From Spongiibacter taiwanensis (lineage in GTDB: Bacteria > Pseudomonadota > Gammaproteobacteria > Pseudomonadales > Spongiibacteraceae): 64,000 nt of DNA. The position numbers and the translations under genes were made by a program. Shown one piece after another: positions 36,284 to 43,875 of the stretch (the first letter of the stretch is position 1; each line of letters starts with the position of its first letter). Location: positions 992,001 to 1,056,000 of the forward strand of contig NZ_CP098455.1 of NCBI RefSeq assembly GCF_023702635.1, in the 5' to 3' direction. The notes under the pieces are model-generated. The model was not told the DNA's origin and made no database searches. It saw only the letters and a program-made list of their open reading frames with translations.

Positions 36284-36292
36284 AAACAGCAT
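36273..36292 (+). promoter_or_regulatory. LexA (SOS) box
   Basis: The core CTGT (36275-36278), 8 bp, ACAG (36287-36290) matches the gammaproteobacterial LexA consensus exactly in both half-sites. The flanking TA on the left and AT-rich middle also fit. It sits 23 bases before the radical SAM ATG and overlaps its promoter. Confidence 0.8.
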
Positions 36293-36314
36293 TTTGAGGT
36301 CTAAGGAATTTGCC

Positions 36315-37373
36315 ATGCAGCCGCCCGCGATGATCAGAGGCCGCGGCGCCACTCAGAACGCCGAGGGCCGCTTCGCCATCAACCGGATTGAGCTCGACGC
36401 TGACGGCCAACCTCTGCGCCACCCTCAGACCGAGATTCGCAGCGAGCAGGCAAAACGACTGATCAATCGCATCACTTCGCCGGATGTACCGTCTAATCTG
36501 TCGATCAACCCCTACCGCGGATGTGAGCACGGCTGCGTGTATTGCTTTGCCCGGCCCAGTCACAGCTACCTGGACCTGTCGCCAGGCTTGGATTTTGAAA
36601 CCAAGCTCACCGCCAAAACCAATGCGGTCGAGTGCTTTGCGCGAGAGCTCAGCAAACCCGGCTATCGCTGCGAAAGCATTTCGCTGGGCATCAACACCGA
36701 TGCTTACCAGCCAATGGAGCGCCAGCTTGGTTTGACGCGCCAGCTGCTGGAAGTTGCTCTGGCGTTTAATCAGCCCATGTCGATCATTACCAAGAGCACG
36801 CTGATATTGCGCGATGCCGACCTCCTCGAAGCAATGGCCCGGCGGCGATTGATACATATAGCGGTGAGCATTACCACGCTGGACAGTGAGCTAAAGCGCA
36901 TCCTGGAGCCTAGAACCGCCGCGGGCGATGCGCGCCTGCGGGTCGTGCGAGAGCTGAGTGGGCGAGACATTCCCGTTAGCGTGATGGTCGCGCCGGTCAT
37001 TCCCCTCATCAACGACAAGGAAATGGAGCTCATTCTGATGGCAGCCGCCGAGGCCGGCGCGAAGGACGCATCCTACATTCTGCTGCGCTTACCCCATGAA
37101 CTGCAGCAGATCTTTGTAGACTGGCTTTACCAGCACTTTCCCCAGCGAGCAGGACACGTTATCAAGCGTATTGAAGATATGCGTGGCGGGCGACTCTACC
37201 AGAGCGAGTTTGGTGAGCGCATGCGAGGCAGCGGCATCTTTGCCGAATTACTGACCCAGCGTTTCAACCTGGCATACCGTAAGGCGGGTTTTGACCCCGC
37301 CGGAATACCGCCGCTGGATTGCAGTCAGTTCAAGGTGCCGAGCCAGCCGGGTGATCAACTTTCCTTGCTGTAA
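36315..37373 (+). CDS. PA0069-family radical SAM protein, SOS-regulated
   Basis: A 352-residue radical SAM protein. The cluster motif CxxxCxxC is Cys70, Cys74 and Cys77 (CEHGCVYCFAR), preceded by the family sequence NLSINPYRG. It belongs to the PA0069/Rv2578c group, distantly related to spore photoproduct lyase. To my recollection PA0069 is a member of the Pseudomonas aeruginosa LexA regulon, which fits the box seen here. DNA repair or damage-related RNA/DNA chemistry is therefore inferred; no substrate is known. ATG 36315 has AAGGA upstream. The gene is probably monocistronic and is convergent with the PhoD-like gene. Confidence 0.9.
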   Translation: MQPPAMIRGRGATQNAEGRFAINRIELDADGQPLRHPQTEIRSEQAKRLINRITSPDVPSNLSINPYRGCEHGCVYCFARPSHSYLDLSPGLDFETKLTAKTNAVECFARELSKPGYRCESISLGINTDAYQPMERQLGLTRQLLEVALAFNQPMSIITKSTLILRDADLLEAMARRRLIHIAVSITTLDSELKRILEPRTAAGDARLRVVRELSGRDIPVSVMVAPVIPLINDKEMELILMAAAEAGAKDASYILLRLPHELQQIFVDWLYQHFPQRAGHVIKRIEDMRGGRLYQSEFGERMRGSGIFAELLTQRFNLAYRKAGFDPAGIPPLDCSQFKVPSQPGDQLSLL

Positions 37374-37416
37374 TCGCCGATGCAAGAGCCAATTTAAGAG
37401 AAAATATGGCCACGAA

Positions 37417-38547
37417 CTATTTGAGGCTGGCAAGGGGGACGCGCACCTCGCGCCGAACAACACCGCTGGCATCACGAAGCTGAAGCGCGATTTCGGCGTC
37501 AGCGCCCTGACCGCGCACTGCAACAAAGCCAAAATTGTCAGCCAGCAAATTGGTTCCCGCTACGCGCAGCGCGTTGCTTTCTTTGGCCGCTGGACTGGCC
37601 GCACCCATCGCCGAGTTCAGCCCGCTGGAGGTCACTTCATAGAGTGGGTAGCCGACCACCGAGCTGTCGAGTTTGGAGATTTCACCGAGGTGACGGTCGC
37701 CGCTCAAAATCACCACCCCCGCGGCCTGATGCTGATCTATCAGCGCAAACAGGCGTTGCCGCTCCGCGGGAAAGTTCGCCCACTTTTCGAAGCAGTGCTC
37801 ATCGGGCAACACTTGAATACTGGACACCAGCAAACGCAGGTCGGCAGGCTTGCCCAACTGCGTTCCAAGCCACCGCCATTGGTCGTCCCCCAATATTGAT
37901 GCGCCCGGATCAGTCTCGGGAATCAGTCCGGTAGGGGCACAGGCCTGCTTGGTTTCGGCGTACCTCAAAGGGCTGCGAAAACTGCGAGTATCGAGCAGAA
38001 TCACCTGAACCCGCAGCCCGGCCACCGACAGGAAACGGCTGTGGTACACGCCTCGACCCAGACCATCACCCAACTCCAACAAGTTCAGATTGAAAAAGTC
38101 GGCAAACTCCTCTCTGGATTGCCGTTGATAGGGGTAGTCTTTGCCACCATCGTTCTCGCCATAATCGTGGTCATCCCAGGTGGCCATCAGGCTCAAGCCG
38201 CGCTGGTCTGCCTGCTTGCGAAAGGCAGCAAATTGCGGTGCCAGACTCAAATCCTGATAGGCCGCGGCGATGTTGGTTGGCGGCGGCACCTGGCGATAGG
38301 GGCCGACATCGCTGTAAACGTTGTCACCCATAAAAATAAAACCGGACGCACCGCTCGCCAGCACAGACTGCCACACCGGCTGGGGTTGCCACTGGCGCAG
38401 GCAGGAGCCAAAGGCCAGGCCGCCATTAAACTGATCGACAGGGACGGTCTCAGCAGGAGATTGACTGCCCTGTCTAGGGCCGCCGCCAGCACAGGCCACC
38501 AGCATAACCAACAGCGCTGACACAACAACTTTTGAATAAGACGTCAC
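37417..38547 (-). CDS. PhoD-like metallophosphatase lipoprotein
   Basis: A 376-residue protein of the alkaline phosphatase D superfamily. Metal-binding motifs are FGSCLRQ, GDNVYSD, WDDHDYGEND and LSGDRHLGEI in the expected order. The start is GTG 38547 with GGAG 8 bases upstream, giving a lipoprotein signal with lipobox LVAC (Cys19). A longer in-frame extension would run into the chrA gene and is not credible. It is probably an outer- or inner-membrane-anchored phosphodi- or monoesterase for phosphate scavenging. No Pho box was recognised. Confidence 0.87.
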   Translation of the reverse strand: MTSYSKVVVSALLVMLVACAGGGPRQGSQSPAETVPVDQFNGGLAFGSCLRQWQPQPVWQSVLASGASGFIFMGDNVYSDVGPYRQVPPPTNIAAAYQDLSLAPQFAAFRKQADQRGLSLMATWDDHDYGENDGGKDYPYQRQSREEFADFFNLNLLELGDGLGRGVYHSRFLSVAGLRVQVILLDTRSFRSPLRYAETKQACAPTGLIPETDPGASILGDDQWRWLGTQLGKPADLRLLVSSIQVLPDEHCFEKWANFPAERQRLFALIDQHQAAGVVILSGDRHLGEISKLDSSVVGYPLYEVTSSGLNSAMGAASPAAKESNALRVAGTNLLADNFGFVAVRGQGADAEIALQLRDASGVVRREVRVPLASLK

Positions 38548-38615
38548 AAGCTTTCTCCAATTCTCAGGGCATTTCTGACGACCAGCCAACATGTTACCGC
38601 CGCGAAATGACAAGC

Positions 38616-39743
38616 TTAAGACGGCAGCGCCAGTGCCCCAAGGGCAGCAAAACCCAGCACCAGAATCCATACTGGCAACACCGCCCTGCGCAGCAGGACA
38701 AAGCCGAACACAACGCACAGTGCCGAGAGCACATTCCATTGGATTTCCAGCTGTACCAGGTTTATCCAGGCCGCCATCAGCAACCCTACCGCACCGGCAT
38801 TGACCCCGCCGATAAAGGCCTTGGCTCGAGGCCGCGCGCTGAGCTGAGTCCAGCTGGGTTGAATAGTCAGCAGCAACAAAAAACCCGGCAAAAACAGGCC
38901 CGCACAGGCCACCAGCGCGCCAAGCACGGGGGCGCTCTGCCACATTTGCGCCCCCAAAAAACTGGCAAGGGAAAACATGGGGCCGGGCACTGCCTGGGCA
39001 GCGCTGTAGCCGGTGAGGAAGGTATCATGATCCAGTCCGGACAGCAGATTTTGCAGCAAGGGCAGCACCACATGTCCGCCGCCAAATACCATACTGCCGG
39101 CAACATAAAACTGACTGAAAAGGTGCCAGGGGAAGATCAGGCTAAGCCCTAGCAAGGTGACAAACGTCAAACCAAAGCTCAGCACCTCAGGCCCCATGGT
39201 CAACCGGGCAGCCACTGCGCCACCATCGGTTGGCCGCGCCGCCATGACCAGACCGCCCAGCATCAACACGACAAGCTGCAACAGCGGCTGATTGCTCAGC
39301 AGCAATGCGCCGGCAGCAACAAGGCTGATCGCCCAGGCCATCCAGCTCACGCAAAACTGCTTTGACATGGTCAGCACCGCATCAGCCACCACCACCGCAG
39401 CCAGCAGTTTCAAGCCGCTGACCATGCCGCCATTGAGCAAACCAAAGCGTTGCCCGGCTACCGCCAGCAGTAGCATTAACAAGAAAGATGGCAGGGTGAA
39501 GCCAAGGAAAGCGGCCACGCCGCCAGCGAGCTGACCGCGATGACAGCCGATCGCAAAACCCAGTTGACTGGAGCTAGGCCCCGGCAGGAACTGACACAGG
39601 GCCAGCTTGGCGGCAAACTCCTCTGAGCTCAGCCAGGCCTTTTGATCGACAAAAACCCGACGAAAATAGCCGATATGGGCTGCCGGGCCGCCGAAGCTAA
39701 CGCAGCCCAGATAGAGAAATTGACGAAAAATATCCAGCAACAC
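38616..39743 (-). CDS. chrA: Chromate transporter ChrA
   Basis: A 375-residue CHR-family protein with two homologous halves of six hydrophobic segments each. The signature FLYLGCVSFGGPAAHIGYFRR opens the first CHR domain and QFLPGPSSSQLGFAIG follows. The second half contains FGGGHVVLPLL and AAQAVPGPMFSLASFLG. ChrA exports chromate by proton-linked transport; sulfate or other oxyanions are alternatives. The start is GTG 39743. No chrB regulator is nearby. Confidence 0.92.
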   Translation of the reverse strand: MLLDIFRQFLYLGCVSFGGPAAHIGYFRRVFVDQKAWLSSEEFAAKLALCQFLPGPSSSQLGFAIGCHRGQLAGGVAAFLGFTLPSFLLMLLLAVAGQRFGLLNGGMVSGLKLLAAVVVADAVLTMSKQFCVSWMAWAISLVAAGALLLSNQPLLQLVVLMLGGLVMAARPTDGGAVAARLTMGPEVLSFGLTFVTLLGLSLIFPWHLFSQFYVAGSMVFGGGHVVLPLLQNLLSGLDHDTFLTGYSAAQAVPGPMFSLASFLGAQMWQSAPVLGALVACAGLFLPGFLLLLTIQPSWTQLSARPRAKAFIGGVNAGAVGLLMAAWINLVQLEIQWNVLSALCVVFGFVLLRRAVLPVWILVLGFAALGALALPS

Positions 39744-39844
39744 CGAAGGCGCTCCATGCTAAACCCACTCACACAAGTATAAATCGGGGACTTACCGGGT
39801 TAACACTTTGCCACATGCCTTCGACGACAACAGCGGCGGGAGTT

Positions 39845-39868
39845 GCGTTAACACGGCCGTGCTAACGC
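39845..39868 (-). terminator. 24-bp inverted repeat after the DEAD-box helicase gene
   Basis: GCGTTA-A-CACGG and CCGTG-C-TAACGC form a 12-bp arm palindrome with one mismatch, which becomes a G-U pair in minus-strand RNA. It lies 16 bases after the helicase stop and has no U-tract. Confidence 0.45.
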
Positions 39869-39884
39869 ATTGCTCGGCGCGAGT

Positions 39885-41780
39885 TTAGACCGGACGACGC
39901 TTGGCCTTTGTCACCGGACTAAAACCATCACCGGCCGGGGATTTTGGCTTTTTCTTCTTCACAGGTGCACTCTTGCTGGCGGGCGCTTTGCTGGCCAACT
40001 TTTTCTGGCCAGCCGGCCTGGCTGCACTCTTGGTACCGGGGCTCTTGCCACCTGCCCCCTTGGCATAACCCGGCTTGCCGGCACCGGCTTTATGGGCCGG
40101 CTTCCTGCCTTTGCCGCGATGGCCTTTGTCCGGGGCTGCGCCGCCCTCGTAAACGCTGGCGCGCAGTGCCTGTCCGGCCACCCATACCGATTGCAGATCT
40201 TCCAGCAGTTCGGGGCCCAGGTCAGCGGGGAGCTCAACAGTGCTGAAGTCCCGGAACAGCTGAATGCGACCAATCGCCTGACCGGTCAGACCGGTCTCAT
40301 TGGCAATGGCGCCAAGAATGTTACCGGCACTGGCACCGTGGTCGCGCCCAACCTCCAGGCGATAGCACTGCACGGGACCTGGCACACCGCGCTGGGTGAC
40401 ATCTTTGTCGGCAATCTGCCGGCTCGGCTCAGGGGTTAAAAACAGGGGTTTGTCATCCTGGGCGAGAATCGCCAGCGCCGCCGCCATGTCCAACGGCGCC
40501 ACATCTTCACGCTGGGCAAAATCGGCGAGCAGCGATTGATAGGCGGGCAGATGCCGGGATTGCAGAGCCTCCTGAATCCGCTGCAGAAAGCGATCCTGGC
40601 GCAGCGCATTAATGTTTTCAGCACTGGGCAGCGCCATTTCCTGAATGCTTTGTCGGGTGGCCTTTTCAATGCTGTACAGCATGCGTTTTTCACGGGGGGC
40701 AACAAACAGAATCGCGTCCCCGGAGCGGCCGGCCCGGCCCGTGCGGCCAACCCGGTGCACGTAGGCCTCGGTATCGTTGGGAATATCATAGTTAATGACA
40801 TGGCTGACCCGCTCGACATCCAGGCCCCGGGCAACCACATCCGTGGCCACCAGAATATCGAGCTTGCCCGAGCGCAGCTGATCCACCGTGCGCTCGCGCT
40901 GGGCCTGGGCCACATCCCCGTTCAGGGGCGCAGCGGCAAAGCCACGGGCCTGGAGCTTTTCTGCCAGCTCGGTGGTCTGCACCTTGGTGCGCACGAAAAT
41001 GATCATGCCATCGAAGGGCTCAGCCTCCAGAATGCGGGTCAGGGCATCGAGCTTATTCATGCCCTTGGCCAGCCAGTAGCGTTGGCGAATGGTGACCGCC
41101 GTGGTGGTTTGGGTCTGAATGGTGACCTGCTCGGGTTCATTCAAATAGGTGTTGGCAATCCGCCGGATGGCCGGTGGCATCGTCGCCGAAAACAAGGCAA
41201 TCTGACGCTGCTCTGGCACCGACGACAAAATCCATTCCACGTCATCGATAAACCCCATACGCAGCATTTCATCGGCCTCATCCAGCACCAGATGACTGAG
41301 CGAGTCGAGGGACAATGTGCCCCGACGCATGTGATCCATGACCCGGCCGGGGGTGCCCACAATCACCTGCACCCCGCGCTTTAAGGCCTGTAATTGGCCG
41401 CGGTAATCCGCACCGCCATAAATCGGCAGCACCTGAAAACCCGACAACTTGCTGGCGTAGGTCTGCATGGCCTCGGCCACCTGAATGGCCAGCTCCCGGG
41501 TCGGTGTCAGTACCAGGGCCTGAACCCGCCGTTTGGACACATCCAGACAGGACAACACTGGCAACGCAAAAGCAGCGGTTTTGCCGGTACCGGTCTGGGC
41601 TTGGCCCAGAACATCACGCCCCGCCAATAACAGCGGAATCGTGGCGGCCTGGATGGGTGAAGGGGTTTCATATCCCACTGCTTTGACGGCGGCCAGGACC
41701 TCGGCGCGCAGATTCAAAGAGTCAAAGGAAATGTCGCCGGAGGCGGCGGATTCAGAAGCAGGGGACATGAGAGATTCCAT
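39885..41780 (-). CDS. deaD: DEAD-box RNA helicase, DeaD/CsdA-like
   Basis: A 631-residue helicase. The Q motif (ETPSPIQAATIPLLLAGRDVL), AQTGTGKT, PTRELA, GTPGRVMDH, DEAD (VLDEADEML), SAT, and HRVGRTGRAGR are all intact. A DbpA-like RNA-binding domain (about 475-550) and a long Lys/Ala/Pro/Gly-rich tail (about 560-631) follow. DeaD helps ribosome assembly and mRNA unwinding, especially in the cold. ATG 41780 has no clear ribosome binding site; ATG 41768 is an alternative start. A TATACT -10-like element lies at 41845-41850. Confidence 0.93.
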   Translation of the reverse strand: MESLMSPASESAASGDISFDSLNLRAEVLAAVKAVGYETPSPIQAATIPLLLAGRDVLGQAQTGTGKTAAFALPVLSCLDVSKRRVQALVLTPTRELAIQVAEAMQTYASKLSGFQVLPIYGGADYRGQLQALKRGVQVIVGTPGRVMDHMRRGTLSLDSLSHLVLDEADEMLRMGFIDDVEWILSSVPEQRQIALFSATMPPAIRRIANTYLNEPEQVTIQTQTTTAVTIRQRYWLAKGMNKLDALTRILEAEPFDGMIIFVRTKVQTTELAEKLQARGFAAAPLNGDVAQAQRERTVDQLRSGKLDILVATDVVARGLDVERVSHVINYDIPNDTEAYVHRVGRTGRAGRSGDAILFVAPREKRMLYSIEKATRQSIQEMALPSAENINALRQDRFLQRIQEALQSRHLPAYQSLLADFAQREDVAPLDMAAALAILAQDDKPLFLTPEPSRQIADKDVTQRGVPGPVQCYRLEVGRDHGASAGNILGAIANETGLTGQAIGRIQLFRDFSTVELPADLGPELLEDLQSVWVAGQALRASVYEGGAAPDKGHRGKGRKPAHKAGAGKPGYAKGAGGKSPGTKSAARPAGQKKLASKAPASKSAPVKKKKPKSPAGDGFSPVTKAKRRPV

Positions 41781-42063
41781 GAAAATGCTGGCGCGCAGAA
41801 CGTTGCGAGAACATGCCAGAGGTGTGAGACAAAAACGACCCGCAAGTATACTCCTTCATGCCGCTAAAAGCCCTCGTTTCCCAGGATGTTTGCGGTACTA
41901 TTAACCAGGCAGTTGAATAGATCTCCTGTCTATTTCATTGCGCGCCTTCAACAGGCTGGCGGAAGTATGCGAACTTCCTTGTATTTTAAAGGCTTGCATT
42001 GGTCTGCTGGCCAATGGCGGCAGCCGTGAGCGATTAGCAGAGCTTGGCTGCGCCCCAAAGGCT

Positions 42064-42372
42064 TTACAGCGAGGCCCAGCGCAGCATCATGCAAGCCCAG
42101 AGCAGATAGGCAACCAGCGCGGCCGGATAGGCCTTTTCACCAATTTCGCTGCCGAGCAGCCGCTGTTGACTGGCGTACACCAGCGCAGCCGCCACCAGTG
42201 CCTGCAGGGACATCTGACCTGCCGCCTCGGGCCAACTGTACAACCGGCCATCCACATGAAAGGGAAAGATCGCGGTGACCAGCAGCCCAAGCGAATTGAG
42301 CAAGCCAAAAACCAGCACCACGCGATACTGCCATTTTGCGGATTTTGACTCCGTCACATGCTCTCCACTCAT
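42064..42372 (-). CDS. Small membrane protein of unknown function
   Basis: A 102-residue protein with three hydrophobic segments (about 17-38, 53-68 and 84-100) and no motif I recognise. ATG 42372 has GGAAG 7 bases upstream, supporting real translation. It follows the TrhA-like gene by 35 nt on the same strand and could be cotranscribed with it. Confidence 0.6.
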   Translation of the reverse strand: MSGEHVTESKSAKWQYRVVLVFGLLNSLGLLVTAIFPFHVDGRLYSWPEAAGQMSLQALVAAALVYASQQRLLGSEIGEKAYPAALVAYLLWACMMLRWASL

Positions 42373-42407
42373 ATAATTCTTCCGACAACCCCGCCACTAA
42401 GCGAACA

Positions 42408-43025
42408 CTACGCCACATACAAGTACACGGTAAAGAAATGGCAGACGCTGCCGAGCAGCACCATCAAATGCCAGATGCCGTGAAAGTGACGCACTTTCTT
42501 GTCCAGCACGTAGAAAATAATGCCAAAGGTATAAGCCAGCCCACCCGCCAGCAACAGGGTAAAGCCACCCTCCGGTAACGCGGCGATTAACGGTTTGATC
42601 AATACCAGCGACAGCCAGCCCATCAGCAGATAAATGATAATGGCCCACAACCGGCGGTGTGATTTGGGAAATGACTCGACGATCATTCCGACCGCCGCCA
42701 GGCCCCAGATGGTGCCAAACATCCACCACCCCAGCGAGCCCCGGAGGCTGACCAATAGAAAGGGCGTATAGGTCCCGGCAATGAGCAAATAAATCGCCAG
42801 ATGATCCAGCTGCCGAAAAAGCGCTTTTCGGGGCCCACGAGTGCTGTGATAAAGGGTCGAAAAAAGATACAGAAGGAAAAGTGACGCGCTATAGACGGCA
42901 AAGCTGACGCCTTTCCAGACGTCGCCCTCTGTCAGCGCGGGAATGACCAGAGCGACACCGCCAATGATCGCGGCGATCGCACCCAGCAGATGGGTCAGAC
43001 TGTTTAGCCGTTCACCTTTGTACAC
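42408..43025 (-). CDS. trhA: TrhA / hemolysin III family membrane protein
   Basis: A 205-residue seven-transmembrane protein of the PAQR-related hemolysin III family. Metal-binding positions are seen as STLYHS (near 58-63), QLDHLAIYLLIAGTYTPF (near 70-87) and the C-terminal HFHGIWHLMVLLGSVCHF. TrhA-type proteins influence membrane fluidity and unsaturated lipid homeostasis in E. coli. The start is GTG 43025 behind GAGTGAG. Confidence 0.9.
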   Translation of the reverse strand: MYKGERLNSLTHLLGAIAAIIGGVALVIPALTEGDVWKGVSFAVYSASLFLLYLFSTLYHSTRGPRKALFRQLDHLAIYLLIAGTYTPFLLVSLRGSLGWWMFGTIWGLAAVGMIVESFPKSHRRLWAIIIYLLMGWLSLVLIKPLIAALPEGGFTLLLAGGLAYTFGIIFYVLDKKVRHFHGIWHLMVLLGSVCHFFTVYLYVA

Positions 43026-43066
43026 TGTGGCTCACTCATGTCGACGCCAGCCGCAGGTCAAGGCAA

Positions 43067-43354
43067 TCAGGCCGACTCTCTGAGCGGACTCGCGCCCTCG
43101 AAGAGCACCTCGACGTGGCTCGCTCCGTTGGTGCTAATCACCTTACGGATTCGGATACTCCCCAGTCGCCCGTCCCGAAGGCGGATGCGGTAATCCTTAC
43201 CGGCCAGCCCCTCGGTAAAATCCAGCTGGGTCTTTCGATGCAGGTGCAAACACCCGCTCCAATGGGCGAAATTAGCGTCACTGCTGATGTATACCGGCAC
43301 ATCTGCAAGCAACTCCTCGTCGTCGCAAATCACGCTGCCATGAGTCAAATCCAT
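43067..43354 (-). CDS. Conserved-looking small protein of unknown function
   Basis: A 95-residue soluble protein with alternating hydrophobic/polar residues suggesting beta structure. No family was recognised. ATG 43354 follows a GGAGG site at good spacing; a start seven residues upstream lacks one. It precedes trhA by 41 nt on the same strand. Composition is like its neighbours, so it is probably a genuine gene. Confidence 0.55.
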   Translation of the reverse strand: MDLTHGSVICDDEELLADVPVYISSDANFAHWSGCLHLHRKTQLDFTEGLAGKDYRIRLRDGRLGSIRIRKVISTNGASHVEVLFEGASPLRESA

Positions 43355-43447
43355 TGACCATCCTCCGTCTTGCATAGGGACCTAGCGCAACCTTCCTGGT
43401 TATTGCCCGCTTGATAAGCACTGCCACATTGTAAACCAGCACGCCCG

Positions 43448-43631
43448 AATCACCATGGGTGATTTCTAGCGGCGGCTCCCACTTTAGCTACTCCCTAGCG
43501 ACTAGGTGGGACAAAGAATGCGACAGGCCCCTTTGGCCTAAGTTCCCGCAAAGCGGGAGATTGACACACCACCGACCGGGAGGGTCGGCCATTATTATTG
43601 CTTTTGTCTTATCAACGCCGGTTTTGCGGCG
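43448..43631. repeat. Cluster of six stem-loops, candidate structured RNA
   Basis: Successive stems are AATCACC/GGTGATT (43448-43464), CCTAG/CTAGG (43494-43506), AGGCC/GGCCT (43525-43539), TCCCGC/GCGGGA (43544-43558), CCGACC/GGTCGG (43572-43588) and CGCCG/CGGCG (43616-43631). Loops are 3 to 6 nt. No known RNA family was identified, and the strand is undetermined. Confidence 0.4.
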
Positions 43632-43799
43632 CGTGTTGTTCGTGGTTTACCGCACTGCCGACCGCGGCGGCCAACCGTTCAGAAGTGCCGGGCAGCACCC
43701 CCATCTCTTTTGATTGTCTACCCCTTCCCCGGACCATGCAATATCCGAAATGTGTCATTAGGGCATTTTTATGACGCCCCAAAATAGATCACCCTGCGG

Positions 43800-43828
43800 T
43801 TGGCAGTCGCCGCTTGGCAACTTATTAT
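43800..43828 (+). promoter_or_regulatory. Candidate sigma70 promoter of the cls-let-RND operon
   Basis: TTGGCA (43800-43805) and TATTAT (43823-43828) are separated by exactly 17 bp. Each matches five of six consensus bases. They lie about 48 bases before the cls start. This is the best promoter match I found in the window. Confidence 0.65.
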
Positions 43829-43875
43829 CCTCCCAATAGTCCCAGCCACGATAACGATACAGGGAAGGAGACACT

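Larger units (their letters stand above)
43355..43875. other. 521-base gene-free region rich in hairpins
   Basis: This gap lies between the divergent 43354 (minus) and cls (plus) genes. Positions 43448-43631 contain six short perfect stem-loops in succession, possibly a structured RNA. A sigma70-like promoter for cls lies at 43800-43828. An 84-codon open frame at 43459-43713 is not convincing as a gene. Confidence 0.5.

Noticed and set aside
38548-38943. N-terminal extension of the PhoD-like protein to a 508-residue frame
   Set aside because: It would overlap chrA on the same strand for over 300 bases and lacks a signal peptide; GTG 38547 gives a clean lipoprotein signal.
41961-41978. Hairpin GGAAGT/ACTTCC followed by TTGTATTTT on the plus strand
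   Set aside because: It looks like a plus-strand terminator, but no plus-strand gene precedes it, and on the minus strand it has no U-tract.
43485-43560. Possible c-di-GMP (GEMM) riboswitch
   Set aside because: Words like GGGAC, AAAG and GGCCTAAG occur, but the conserved three-helix arrangement and tetraloop receptor do not, and the stems pair in another way.
43459-43713. 84-codon open frame in the gap before cls
   Set aside because: No clear ribosome binding site, odd composition and overlap with the hairpin cluster; no recognisable protein features.
43754-43779. Possible pseudoknot (GTCAT/ATGAC with GGGC/GCCC)
   Set aside because: The loop lengths, with none between the third and fourth strands, make an H-type pseudoknot sterically unlikely.
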